DNA of 64,000 nucleotides from an uncultured Psychrosphaera sp. Its GTDB lineage: Bacteria > Pseudomonadota > Gammaproteobacteria > Enterobacterales > Alteromonadaceae. A program made the position numbers and the translations under genes. Under the pieces are notes generated by a model that worked only from the letters and a program-made list of their open reading frames with translations, searched no databases and was not told the origin of the DNA. Positions within the stretch are counted from its first letter, which is position 1. Each line of letters begins with the position of its first letter. Below are positions 55,048 through 63,452 of the stretch, piece after piece. The stretch covers positions 62,001 to 126,000 of the forward strand of contig NZ_CANMSK010000009.1 in NCBI RefSeq assembly GCF_947500655.1, in the 5' to 3' direction.

Positions 55048-56418
55048 TTAGATTTTAGGGAAACCGCCCGGCATTCCGCCGCCCATTCCTCCCATGCCGC
55101 GCATCATTTTCATCATGCCGCCACCTTTCATTTTTTTCATCATTTTTTGCATTTGCATAAACTGTTTAAGCATACGGTTTACGTCTTGAACTTGTGTGCC
55201 GCTGCCTATTGCTATACGACGTTTACGAGAGCCTTTAATTACATCTGGGAACTTACGTTCTTTTTTGGTCATGGAATTAATAATAGCTTCCATTTGAGTA
55301 AATTGTTTGTCGTTGGCTTGGCCTTTTATCGCTTCAGACATTTTACCCATACCCGGCATTTTATCCATTAAGCTCGACATTCCACCCATGCTACGCATTT
55401 GTGATAACTGGTCGCGGAAATCTTCAAGGTCGAAACCTTTGCCTTTCATTACTTTTTTAGCAACTTTAGCGGCTTTTTCTTTATCTATGGTTGATTCAAT
55501 TTGTTCAACTAAAGAAAGAACGTCACCCATTCCTAAAATACGACTAGCTATACGCTCAGGATGAAAAGGTTCTAATGCATCAATTTTTTCGCCCATACCA
55601 ATAAACTTAATTGGCTTACCGGTAATATGACGAATTGATAATGCAGCTCCACCTCTAGCGTCACCGTCGGCTTTGGTTAAGATAATACCGGTTAATGGTA
55701 ATGCATCATCAAACGCTTTAGCCGTGACCGCAGCATCTTGACCTGTCATTGAGTCCACAACAAATAAAGTTTCAACTGGGTTTACCGCAGCATGTAATGC
55801 TTTGATTTCACCCATCATGTCTTCGTCTATCGCTAAACGACCTGCGGTATCCACTAACAAAACATCAAAGAATTTACGTTTGGCGTGGTCAATTGCAGCC
55901 GTAACAATATCAATTGGCTTTTGTTCTACTGAACTCGGGAAGAACTCAACATCGACTTCCGCCGCTAAAGTCTCTAATTGTTTAATTGCCGCGGGACGAT
56001 AAACGTCGGCACTTACGACTAATACAGACTTTTTCTTTTTCTCTTTTAAGAATTTAGCTAATTTACCAACCGATGTAGTTTTACCCGCACCTTGTAAGCC
56101 AGCCATCATTACAACAGCAGGAGGTTGGGCTGCAAGGTTTAAGTCTTCGTTTATATCGCCCATGGCTTTTTCAAGCTCACCTTGCACGATTTTTACAAAC
56201 ACTTGACCTGGCGTTAAACTTTTACCAACGTTTTCACCAACTGCTTTTTCTTTAACTGATTTAACAAAATCACGAACGACAGGTAAAGCAACGTCTGCTT
56301 CCAGTAACGCCATTCTAACGTCACGAAGTGTGTCTTTTATATTGTCTTCAGTTAATCGGCCTTGTCCGCTGATCTTCTTCAGGGACTCGGATAATCGTTC
56401 AGATAAATTGTCAAACAT
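55048..56418 (-). CDS. ffh: Signal recognition particle protein Ffh
   Basis: GTPase that binds 4.5S RNA and delivers nascent membrane proteins to FtsY. It has 456 residues. N domain 1-85; G domain with GLQGAGKTTSVGKLA, DTAGRL and TKADGDARGG; Met-rich M domain (about 300-456) ending in many Met-Lys/Gly repeats. It is divergent from ypjD, as in E. coli. rpsP does not follow it here. Confidence 0.98.
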   Translation of the reverse strand: MFDNLSERLSESLKKISGQGRLTEDNIKDTLRDVRMALLEADVALPVVRDFVKSVKEKAVGENVGKSLTPGQVFVKIVQGELEKAMGDINEDLNLAAQPPAVVMMAGLQGAGKTTSVGKLAKFLKEKKKKSVLVVSADVYRPAAIKQLETLAAEVDVEFFPSSVEQKPIDIVTAAIDHAKRKFFDVLLVDTAGRLAIDEDMMGEIKALHAAVNPVETLFVVDSMTGQDAAVTAKAFDDALPLTGIILTKADGDARGGAALSIRHITGKPIKFIGMGEKIDALEPFHPERIASRILGMGDVLSLVEQIESTIDKEKAAKVAKKVMKGKGFDLEDFRDQLSQMRSMGGMSSLMDKMPGMGKMSEAIKGQANDKQFTQMEAIINSMTKKERKFPDVIKGSRKRRIAIGSGTQVQDVNRMLKQFMQMQKMMKKMKGGGMMKMMRGMGGMGGGMPGGFPKI

Positions 56419-56666
56419 ATATGATTATTCTCTTACTTTGGCTAGCTGTTTTTAACAGCGCGAATGTTGGGATTATATACCGCTACCTAAGCTAAATATA
56501 GAGTAAAAAGCCAATTACAAGGTTTCAAACTGTAACAAAGGGATAATCTATCCATTTAATGCAATTATTCTTTTCTTAGATCTAAATAATATTGATTAAC
56601 GAATCAAAAAAACGTGGTAACATCAAAGTGTTATTTTTTCAAATTGATGTATGAAGGTTTTCACCT

Positions 56667-57473
56667 ATGTCCGTAATGTTAGGACTTAATTTAGCTTTTA
56701 TTGGGTTTACTCTTGCCAGTTTTATTACGGCTAGAACTGTATTCCTAAATTCAAAATTCAACTCCAAAGCACTTTTCTCAATTGCTATCGCGGCAATTAT
56801 TTTTCAATTATTTGCTGTACGCTCTATTTTATTTGTTGGAACTGAACTGCATTTATCATTAGCCGCTATGTGTATATTAATAAATGCACTGATTGCTGCG
56901 GTATTAACTATCCGTTCATTTACCAATACCAACTTAATGATCTTGTTCGTTACTTATTGCTTCTCTGCTTTGTTGTCACTGGCTATTGTTTTTATTCCCC
57001 ATGATTCATTAGCTTATATGGGCGTATCAATTAATTCTTCAACACCTTTAATCATTCACATTGTATTATCTGTTAGTGCTTACTGTATATTAGTGATCTC
57101 TTCTTTATATGCCGTACAATTTAGGTATATAGATGCAAAATTAAAATCAAAAACCTTATCACTGAACAGTCACTTGCCTTCTCTAAACATTGTTGAAGCG
57201 CAGCAATTTAGATTAATGTCTATAGGTTTACTGTTACTCACTGCGGCTTTAGTCACAGGTTTGTTATTCTTAGATAATATGTGGGCCAAGCAATACGCTC
57301 ATAAAACAATACTTTCAATAATAGCCTGGGCTGCATTTGCAACACTCGCTATTGGTCATAAATTGTATGGATGGCGTGGGCGTAATAGCGCAATTGGCAC
57401 CATACTAGCTTCTGTAATACTTACGTTGGCATACTTTGGCAGTCGTTTTGTGCGTGAAATAATACTCACTTAA
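56667..57473 (+). CDS. ypjD: YpjD, cytochrome c assembly (CcsA)-like membrane protein
   Basis: A 268-residue membrane protein with about eight transmembrane segments. It belongs to the CcsA/CcmC-like cytochrome c assembly family; the block HDSLAYMGVSINSSTPLIIHIVLSVSAYCILVISSLYAVQ is characteristic, and a second conserved stretch holds HKTILSIIAWAAFATLAIGH. Position between ffh and a CorC/HlyC-type gene matches ypjD in enterics. Role in heme or cytochrome handling is inferred from the family. Confidence 0.88.
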   Translation: MSVMLGLNLAFIGFTLASFITARTVFLNSKFNSKALFSIAIAAIIFQLFAVRSILFVGTELHLSLAAMCILINALIAAVLTIRSFTNTNLMILFVTYCFSALLSLAIVFIPHDSLAYMGVSINSSTPLIIHIVLSVSAYCILVISSLYAVQFRYIDAKLKSKTLSLNSHLPSLNIVEAQQFRLMSIGLLLLTAALVTGLLFLDNMWAKQYAHKTILSIIAWAAFATLAIGHKLYGWRGRNSAIGTILASVILTLAYFGSRFVREIILT

Positions 57474-57542
57474 CGCATTTGGCTTGACTATACCGGCATA
57501 AGATCATACTTATACATTTCTTAATTCCAGCAAGGATAAATT

Positions 57543-58823
57543 TTGGGCGACATCTCTACAAGTACACTGGTTATAATACTCGTTGTACTTATTTTCATTT
57601 CAGCATACTTTTCAAGTACTGAAACTGGCTTAATGGCTTTAAACAAATACAAGCTTAAACATTTAGTAAAGGAAGGCCATAAAGGGGCACTCCGTGTTGC
57701 TAAATTAATGAGCCGTCCTGACAGAACGATAGGGTTAATATTAATTGGTAATAATCTAGTTAATATTGGTGCATCTGCCATAGCTACAATAATTGGTCTT
57801 AGATTATACGGTGATGTTGGTGTTGCGATAGCAACGTTTGGACTCACCTTAGTTATATTGATTTTTGCCGAAGTCACTCCAAAAACATTAGCCGCTTTAC
57901 ATCCAGAGAAAGTGGCATTCCCAAGCTCAATACTTTTGTTGTTTCTGATGAAAATATTGTTTCCATTTGTGCTTGTCGTAAATTTTATTACTAATGGAAT
58001 TTTAGCGTTATTAGGTGTTAGCTCAGAGCAAAGAGAAGAACACAGCTTAAGCAAAGAAGAACTTAAAACGGTAGTGAATGAATCTGGTGGTTTAATAAGA
58101 GATAGTCATCAAAATATGATTGTTAACTTGCTCGATTTAGGAAAGATTAAAGCCGAAGACATTATGATCCCGCGTAACGAAATATATGCGCTGGATATCA
58201 ATGATGATTGGAAAAATTTACTTAAAGGTCTTACTTACGCAAACCATACTCGCTTATTATTATACCGAGATAATATTGACGATGCGGTTGGCTTTATTCA
58301 TGTTAGAGATGCATTACGACTATTAGCTAAAGAAGACTTTAGTAAAACCACCCTGCTGCGTGCAGTACGGGAAATATATTACACACCAGAAGGTACATCT
58401 CTTTTTGTTTTGTTACAGAAGCTAAAACAAAATAAAGAACGTATTGGTTTAGTTGTGGACGAATATGGTGATATCCAAGGGTTGTTTACGCTGGAAGATA
58501 TTTTGGAAGAAATCGTTGGTGATTTTACTACTGGTATTTCTGTTGATCCAAGTTCAATCTGTATTAAACAACCAGATGGTAGTTATATATTAGATGGAAG
58601 TTCATCTATGCGTGATATTAACAAAGAAATGGATTGGGATTTACCAACCGATGGTCCTAAAACAATCAACGGGCTTATTCAAGAGATCATGGCAGATATT
58701 CCAGAAGCCGGTACTTCAATCTTAATTGCTGACTACCCTATTGAAATTCTTAGTGTTAAAGATAATAAAGTTTCACTAGCTAAAATCCACCAAAAAATAG
58801 AACCAGAAGATACATCAGATTAA
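57543..58823 (+). CDS. CorB/CorC (HlyC)-type CBS-domain membrane protein
   Basis: A 426-residue protein with an N-terminal DUF21/CNNM membrane domain (about 1-165), two CBS domains (about 195-330, with DIMIPRNEIYAL and GLVVDEYGDIQGLFTLEDILEEIVGDF), and a C-terminal CorC/HlyC transporter-associated domain. Homologues export or modulate Mg2+/Co2+; YfjD in E. coli is the positional equivalent. The start is TTG with AAGGA upstream, giving MGDISTSTLV, the usual beginning. It lies 70 nt after ypjD. Confidence 0.88.
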   Translation: MGDISTSTLVIILVVLIFISAYFSSTETGLMALNKYKLKHLVKEGHKGALRVAKLMSRPDRTIGLILIGNNLVNIGASAIATIIGLRLYGDVGVAIATFGLTLVILIFAEVTPKTLAALHPEKVAFPSSILLLFLMKILFPFVLVVNFITNGILALLGVSSEQREEHSLSKEELKTVVNESGGLIRDSHQNMIVNLLDLGKIKAEDIMIPRNEIYALDINDDWKNLLKGLTYANHTRLLLYRDNIDDAVGFIHVRDALRLLAKEDFSKTTLLRAVREIYYTPEGTSLFVLLQKLKQNKERIGLVVDEYGDIQGLFTLEDILEEIVGDFTTGISVDPSSICIKQPDGSYILDGSSSMRDINKEMDWDLPTDGPKTINGLIQEIMADIPEAGTSILIADYPIEILSVKDNKVSLAKIHQKIEPEDTSD

Positions 58824-58978
58824 CTGGTGTATCTTTATTTTATAAGTATTACAACCAGTTCACTTTTTCATAAACAAACATTTCTATAAAAAAATTCACT
58901 TTTTCTCCCCCTTGCCGTTAACTATGCAAATTAATGAACTATATTTATTAATGACATACTAATAATCAAGGGTTAAAG

Positions 58979-60613
58979 ATGAATTTAAAAAGTATTCGCG
59001 TTAGATATACAGCTATGTTTTGTAGTATTGCAGTTGTGCTTCTAATATCTAACATAATGAACTTTTCATTAGTCAGCAAAACTGAAAATGGCATGACATT
59101 ATTTGCCCATGAATTTAACCCAGCTATTTCAGCTGTTATCAATGCTGACAGAGACCTATACCAAGCCAGAACCGCTGAATTACAAATACTTATAGGCAAC
59201 AACAATTCTTCTAAAATAATCGAAAATCAAAAAGACTTCGAAGAAAATGCCCAACAAGCTTACGACCGTATGCAAGATTTTAAGCAATATATGTCTGCTT
59301 ACCCTGATGTCAGCCAAAAACTTAATCAATTTGATGCTGCATTTAAAAAGTGGAAAAACGCTGCTAAAGCAGTATTTAGCTTAGCTAATAGCGGTCAGTT
59401 AGAACAAGCTAGAGAGCAAAGTGCAGGCTTATCGTTAACCAGCTTCAACCAATTAAGAGATTTTTATAACATTGCAGGGGAAGCTGGAGATAGTAAAAGC
59501 CTCTCGGTTAGCAAAACTATTATAAGCGAGGTTGGTACCACCCAAACCGTATTAACCATTTTCAGTATCATCATCATTATATTAACTTTTACCGCTGGTA
59601 TTATTGCGCCTAAAGCTATGGCCGATGCGTTAGAAAACCTTTCATCTGAACTGCAAGCTATTAATAGTGGCGATGGTGATTTAAGCCGCCGTATACATAG
59701 CCAAAGAAAAGATGAAATAGGGCAAGTTGCTAACGAATTTGATAAATTTCTAGATGAATTAGCCGATTTAATTGGCTCTATTGTTGAGCAGTCTGCTGAA
59801 GTAATTACCGGCGTTAGTGAATTAGACTCTGGTGCAAAAGAAATAAAAAAAACCAGTAAACAACAAACTGACAACGTCGATATGATAGTAACCGCGGTAA
59901 ACGAAATGTCATACGCCATTAAAGAAGTCGCAAGTAACGCCAGTTTAACCGCAACTGAAATTGATGTTGTTAATACTCTAGCGACTGAAGGAAAAACCAT
60001 AACGAATAATGCAGTACATGAGATGCAACAGCTTTCTACTACCGTTAATAATGCAGCTGACGTAATATCTCGTTTATCTGAAAATTCAGCCGATATAGCA
60101 TCAGTAATGGATGTTATTAAAGGAATTGCAGATCAGACTAACTTACTTGCATTAAATGCAGCTATTGAAGCCGCACGTGCTGGTGAGCAAGGGCGAGGCT
60201 TTGCTGTTGTTGCTGATGAAGTAAGAACATTAGCCAGTAGAACCCAAGAATCAACTCAAAGCATTCAAGGTATGATAGAGGCATTACAGACAGGTGTTGA
60301 ACAAGCGGTTACTTCAATTAGCGAAGGTAATAGTGCCACAGAATCTACGGTTGCTTTGTCTCAACAAACACTTGAGTCCTTAGAAAAAATAAGTGAAGCC
60401 TGCTCTAACGTCGCAAACGTTGCAGCACAAACTGCAACAGCAACAGAAGAACAAAGTGTTGTGGCTGAAGATATTAGTGAAAACTTGACTGTACTTGCAG
60501 ATCAGACTCAAGCCAATTTCAATATTGCAGAAAATAATGGAAACCAAGCTAATACAACCATGGCATTAGCTACTGAATTATCAAACTCAGTGACTCGCTT
60601 CAAACTTAGTTAG
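58979..60613 (+). CDS. Methyl-accepting chemotaxis protein
   Basis: A 544-residue chemoreceptor. TM1 (about 10-31) and TM2 (about 188-212) bracket a four-helix-bundle-type ligand domain. A HAMP domain follows (about 213-265) and then the signalling domain. Its hairpin tip is the conserved [35 protein letters not shown]. Ligand is unknown; no chemotaxis gene is adjacent. There is no C-terminal NWETF-like pentapeptide. Confidence 0.95.
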   Translation: MNLKSIRVRYTAMFCSIAVVLLISNIMNFSLVSKTENGMTLFAHEFNPAISAVINADRDLYQARTAELQILIGNNNSSKIIENQKDFEENAQQAYDRMQDFKQYMSAYPDVSQKLNQFDAAFKKWKNAAKAVFSLANSGQLEQAREQSAGLSLTSFNQLRDFYNIAGEAGDSKSLSVSKTIISEVGTTQTVLTIFSIIIIILTFTAGIIAPKAMADALENLSSELQAINSGDGDLSRRIHSQRKDEIGQVANEFDKFLDELADLIGSIVEQSAEVITGVSELDSGAKEIKKTSKQQTDNVDMIVTAVNEMSYAIKEVASNASLTATEIDVVNTLATEGKTITNNAVHEMQQLSTTVNNAADVISRLSENSADIASVMDVIKGIADQTNLLALNAAIEAARAGEQGRGFAVVADEVRTLASRTQESTQSIQGMIEALQTGVEQAVTSISEGNSATESTVALSQQTLESLEKISEACSNVANVAAQTATATEEQSVVAEDISENLTVLADQTQANFNIAENNGNQANTTMALATELSNSVTRFKLS

Positions 60614-60730
60614 TCAGCACTTACAATTTTATGTTTTAATACACGGATGTTTAAAACATAAATATTTCAATGTCTATATAGTGCCAGATCGAAAGATTGG
60701 TTTACTAAACTCAAACAAGAGATTTTCAGT

Positions 60731-61774
60731 GTGAAACTAGCAAAATTACTTACCAATTTAGTTATTACCATTTCAGTTACTTTAACAGTTATCAGTGTGC
60801 ATGCAGTTGACTCTGTTGAAGATGAATATGAACAATTTAATTATTTGAAAAAAATTGATACATGCATTAACAATATAAAAAAATCTGGATTATACGACGG
60901 AACACAAGAGCAGCTTAACCAATATTGTAAAGTCGAAACCCTCAAAAAGAGTTTTAAACCTGGCCGCTATGCCAAAAGAATTCTTGAAGAAAAAATGACG
61001 GAATTCAATCCATTTGTTATTACACCACATAAACCAAGTTACATGTTACCAGGGATTGTCACCAATAACTTTAACCGTAAACCATATGATTTTAGTGAAG
61101 AATATGCTGCAGGAATGAAAGAGGTTGAGGCTAAATATCAAGTTAGTTTTAAAATACCACTTAGCTCAGGTGATCTGTTAACCCGAGGTGATGGTTTGTA
61201 TTTTGGCATGACAATCAAAGCTTGGTGGCAATTATATTCTAGTGATATTTCCAAACCGTTTAGAGAAACCAATTACCAGCCTGAAATTTTTTATCGAGCT
61301 CCTCTTCCATGGAAACCTTTTGGTGGCAACATGGGATACGCTATATCTTTTGAACATCAATCAAATGGACAAACCCAGGTACTTTCAAGAAGTTGGAATC
61401 GTATTATCGGTTCAATTATTTTTGAACAAAATGACTACATGCTAATGTTTAATCCTTGGTATCGCATACCTGAAGATGATAAAACAGATCCTTTATCTTC
61501 TAAAGGAGATGATAACCCTGACATTGAAGATTATATGGGCAATTATGAAATGTATGGAGCTTATGCCTTTAATGATCAAAATAAAATAACCGTATTAGTA
61601 CGAAATAATTGGCGAACGGGGCATGGTGCAATTGAACTAAATTATACTTATCCTTTACAGAAAAAATTAGTAGGAACCATTCAGTACTTTAATGGATATG
61701 GCGAAAGTATGATTGACTATAACCACAAACAACAAAAGTTTGGCTTAGGTATCGCGCTAACTGAAATATTTTAA
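60731..61774 (+). CDS. pldA: Outer membrane phospholipase A
   Basis: A beta-barrel phospholipase that hydrolyses mislocalised phospholipids in the outer leaflet of the outer membrane. It has 347 residues with a signal peptide ending SVHA (about 25). The catalytic triad is visible with the exact E. coli spacing: His209 and Ser211 in FEHQSNGQ, Asn223 in SRSWNR. An N-terminal extension (about 26-120) precedes the barrel. Start is GTG. It is monocistronic. Confidence 0.93.
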   Translation: MKLAKLLTNLVITISVTLTVISVHAVDSVEDEYEQFNYLKKIDTCINNIKKSGLYDGTQEQLNQYCKVETLKKSFKPGRYAKRILEEKMTEFNPFVITPHKPSYMLPGIVTNNFNRKPYDFSEEYAAGMKEVEAKYQVSFKIPLSSGDLLTRGDGLYFGMTIKAWWQLYSSDISKPFRETNYQPEIFYRAPLPWKPFGGNMGYAISFEHQSNGQTQVLSRSWNRIIGSIIFEQNDYMLMFNPWYRIPEDDKTDPLSSKGDDNPDIEDYMGNYEMYGAYAFNDQNKITVLVRNNWRTGHGAIELNYTYPLQKKLVGTIQYFNGYGESMIDYNHKQQKFGLGIALTEIF

Positions 61775-61792
61775 TAGGTAAGTTTCTATATA

Positions 61793-61840
61793 AAAAAACG
61801 AACCGATTTCTTTAGCTAAAATAGTCTGTTCGTTTTTTAC
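61793..61840. terminator. Terminator-like hairpin after pldA
   Basis: AAAAACGAAC at 61795-61803 pairs with GTTCGTTTTTT at 61829-61838 across a long loop. It lies between convergent genes. Confidence 0.6.
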
Positions 61841-61890
61841 TTATTCTTATGAAACTCTAATGAGGTTATTACACTTTAAATAGAAATCAT

Positions 61891-62502
61891 TTAATAAAAC
61901 AATAATCGCCACAACCAGCCAGAATTCAAATACTCTTCACAGCCTTTTAACTGTTGACTGTAGACTCTTGCTCTAGCATCTACTTTTTTAGATACTTTAA
62001 CTAGCCAAGCTTTTTTATTATATGAGCGTTTACGATAGCCGCCCCACCCTTCGTGATAATTTAAATATTGATTTTTAGCATCCCATTTCGACACTTTGTT
62101 TAATCTATATGTTTTAGCGGTAAACCATCCCATAAAATCAATAGCATCTTCAAAGTCGCCTCTGCTACTCCAATAGTTGCCAGTTTCTTTAACATACTCT
62201 TCCCAAGTAACTGTTTTAGCTTGTGAGTAACCGTATGCACTACTTGCTCGTCCGTAAGGTATAAAACCTAAAAACCATCTCATGGGTGGCTGAGCATCCG
62301 CTTTGAATGAACTTTCTTGATACATCATCGACATTACAACGTGAATTGGTGTTCCCCACTTATCTTTCATGTCATTAGCGTCATCCCACCAATCATCATT
62401 TTCTTTAAATATCTCACAGACATTGTTGATATTCCTAGGCTGTGGCGTTGTACAACCTAATATTGAAAGTGATAGTAATAAATAAATTGTGATTTTTTTC
62501 AT
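61891..62502 (-). CDS. Lytic-transglycosylase-like (SLT) lipoprotein
   Basis: A 203-residue lipoprotein: signal peptide, lipobox SILGC (Cys17), then an SLT-like domain with MYQESSFKADA (catalytic Glu63) and SSAYGYSQAKTVTWEEY. These match the ES and GYxQ motifs of family 1 lytic transglycosylases, which cleave peptidoglycan to anhydromuropeptides. The start at 62502 is chosen because it yields the signal peptide; a longer frame from 62538 runs into the divergent small-RNA promoter. It is divergent from the sRNA array. Confidence 0.82.
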   Translation of the reverse strand: MKKITIYLLLSLSILGCTTPQPRNINNVCEIFKENDDWWDDANDMKDKWGTPIHVVMSMMYQESSFKADAQPPMRWFLGFIPYGRASSAYGYSQAKTVTWEEYVKETGNYWSSRGDFEDAIDFMGWFTAKTYRLNKVSKWDAKNQYLNYHEGWGGYRKRSYNKKAWLVKVSKKVDARARVYSQQLKGCEEYLNSGWLWRLLFY

Positions 62503-62509
62503 ATTATAA

Positions 62510-62535
62510 GAACTTTTTTTGAAAATCCTGTCTAA
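62510..62535 (+). promoter_or_regulatory. Sigma-E-type promoter, unit 1
   Basis: GAACTT (62510-62515), 14 bp, then GTCTAA (62530-62535), matching the RpoE pattern GGAACTT...GTCTAA. It overlaps the 5' end of the divergent lytic transglycosylase gene. Confidence 0.75.
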
Positions 62536-62541
62536 CATAGT

Positions 62542-62614
62542 GAAAGCAGTATTTTTTCATTCCTTAGAAGTTGTTGTTAGTTTAACGAACATTTATTAAT
62601 GTTCGTTTTTTTTT
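62542..62614 (+). ncRNA. Putative sigma-E-dependent small RNA, unit 1
   Basis: About 73 nt from the predicted start to the end of a terminator (AACGAACATT pairing with AATGTTCGTT, then eight T). It contains TCATTCC, TAGAAGTTGTTGTTAG, the diverged form of the conserved core. It is the most divergent copy. Confidence 0.65.
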
Positions 62615-62736
62615 GCCTATAATTTATATTACCGATGACAATCCAGTTCGACCCAGTTAAAAAATTATAAACAAACTAAATTTGGCCACTATCCTAACTT
62701 AAAATTAAATAAATATATTAATTTTTTCCATTTTGT

Positions 62737-62762
62737 GAACTTTTACCTAAACACCTGTCTAA
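62737..62762 (+). promoter_or_regulatory. Sigma-E-type promoter, unit 2
   Basis: GAACTT (62737-62742), 14 bp, GTCTAA (62757-62762); the same spacing as in unit 1. Confidence 0.78.
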
Positions 62763-62768
62763 CATAGT

Positions 62769-62837
62769 CAAAGTTGAATTTGTTATTCCTTGAAAGTTGT
62801 TGTTATTATGCGAGCATTTATATGCTCGCTTTTTTTT
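62769..62837 (+). ncRNA. Putative sigma-E-dependent small RNA, unit 2
   Basis: About 69 nt. Core TTATTCCTTGAAAGTTGTTG precedes a terminator GCGAGCA (62810-62816) with TGCTCGC (62823-62829) and eight T. There is no start codon with a ribosome-binding site and ORF of any length. Confidence 0.75.
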
Positions 62838-62918
62838 GCAAAAAATAAACTTATTTCCTACTAAATCAAAACCTAATTAAGGTTTATCAATTATATTTAA
62901 GAAATAGACATTTGCTCT

Positions 62919-62944
62919 GAACTTTTTTCCGTAGCCCTGTCTAA
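62919..62944 (+). promoter_or_regulatory. Sigma-E-type promoter, unit 3
   Basis: GAACTT (62919-62924), 14 bp of different sequence, GTCTAA (62939-62944). The spacer changes while both boxes are kept. Confidence 0.78.
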
Positions 62945-62950
62945 CATAGT

Positions 62951-63016
62951 GAAAGTTGTTATTTCCTAAAAAGTTGTTGTTGTAGGAAGCGAGCACTCCC
63001 ATGCTCGCTTTTTTTT
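62951..63016 (+). ncRNA. Putative sigma-E-dependent small RNA, unit 3
   Basis: About 66 nt. It has a shorter 5' part than units 2 and 4 (AGTGAAAGTTGTTATTTCC), the same AAGTTGTTGTTG core, and a terminator GCGAGCA (62989-62995) with TGCTCGC (63002-63008). Confidence 0.75.
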
Positions 63017-63097
63017 GCAAAAAATAAACTTATTTCCTGCTAAATCAAAACCTAATTAAGGTTTATCAATTATATTTAAGAAATAGACATTTGCTCT

Positions 63098-63123
63098 GAA
63101 CTTTTGCCTAAACACCTGTCTAA
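63098..63123 (+). promoter_or_regulatory. Sigma-E-type promoter, unit 4
   Basis: GAACTT (63098-63103), 14 bp, GTCTAA (63118-63123). Confidence 0.78.
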
Positions 63124-63128
63124 CATAG

Positions 63129-63198
63129 TGAAAGTTGAATTTGTTATTCCCTGAAAGTTGTTGTTATTATGCGAGCATTTATATGCTCGCTTTTTTTT
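63129..63198 (+). ncRNA. Putative sigma-E-dependent small RNA, unit 4
   Basis: About 70 nt, nearly identical to unit 2 (TTATTCCCTGAAAGTTGTTG core), with terminator GCGAGCA (63171-63177) and TGCTCGC (63184-63190) plus eight T. Confidence 0.75.
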
Positions 63199-63219
63199 GC
63201 TTGCAAGAAAGTAAGTACT

Positions 63220-63283
63220 TAGGTTTTGTCCGGAACAATAAACCTGTGCCTGTATGGAACAGGTATCTCGTGGTTTATTGTTC
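63220..63283. repeat. Hairpin repeat of the GTC-GGAACAA family
   Basis: GAACAATAAACC (63233-63244) and GGTTTATTGTTC (63272-63283) are perfect 12-bp inverted arms. A diverged second copy follows at about 63318-63368. Related TGTC.GGAACAA hairpins occur at 33983-34010 and 34175-34199. Confidence 0.7.
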
Positions 63284-63452
63284 GCAAAGAATGGATGACA
63301 GTGACGACGGCTTACAGTGATATAGGTATGCTTGTATGCAACAGGTATGTCGCGGCTTCTTGTCTGCAAAAATTATTTATAGGGAAAGTAGATAAATAGA
63401 AAGGCTAACCGTAAACAAGTTCTCACTTACTTACGGTTATAAGATCAACTGA

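Larger units (their letters stand above)
62831..63103. repeat. Tandem ~180-bp repeat units containing the sRNA promoters
   Basis: The spacers 62831-62924 and 63010-63103 are almost identical (AAAAAATAAACTTATTTCCT through TTTGCTCTGAACTTTT). Promoter-to-promoter distances are 227, 182 and 179 bp, showing recent tandem duplication of whole units. Confidence 0.85.
62503..63452. other. Non-coding region with tandem sRNA-like units and hairpin repeats
   Basis: 950 bp without a credible ORF. It holds four tandem promoter-terminator units (62510-63198) and then a hairpin-repeat region (63215-63370) related to elements near 34 kb. Short ORFs at 63076-63369 and 63135-63320 run through terminators and repeats and are spurious. 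Confidence 0.8.

Noticed and set aside
62510-63200. CRISPR array or integron attC array as explanation of the tandem repeats
   Set aside because: Units are about 180 bp with conserved spacers, each with a promoter-like pair and a terminator. There are no short identical repeats with unique spacers, no attC core sites, and no cas or integrase genes.
63076-63369. Minus-strand ORF of 97 residues and plus-strand ORF of 61 residues at 63135
   Set aside because: Both run through the sRNA terminator and hairpin repeats, and their composition is not protein-like.
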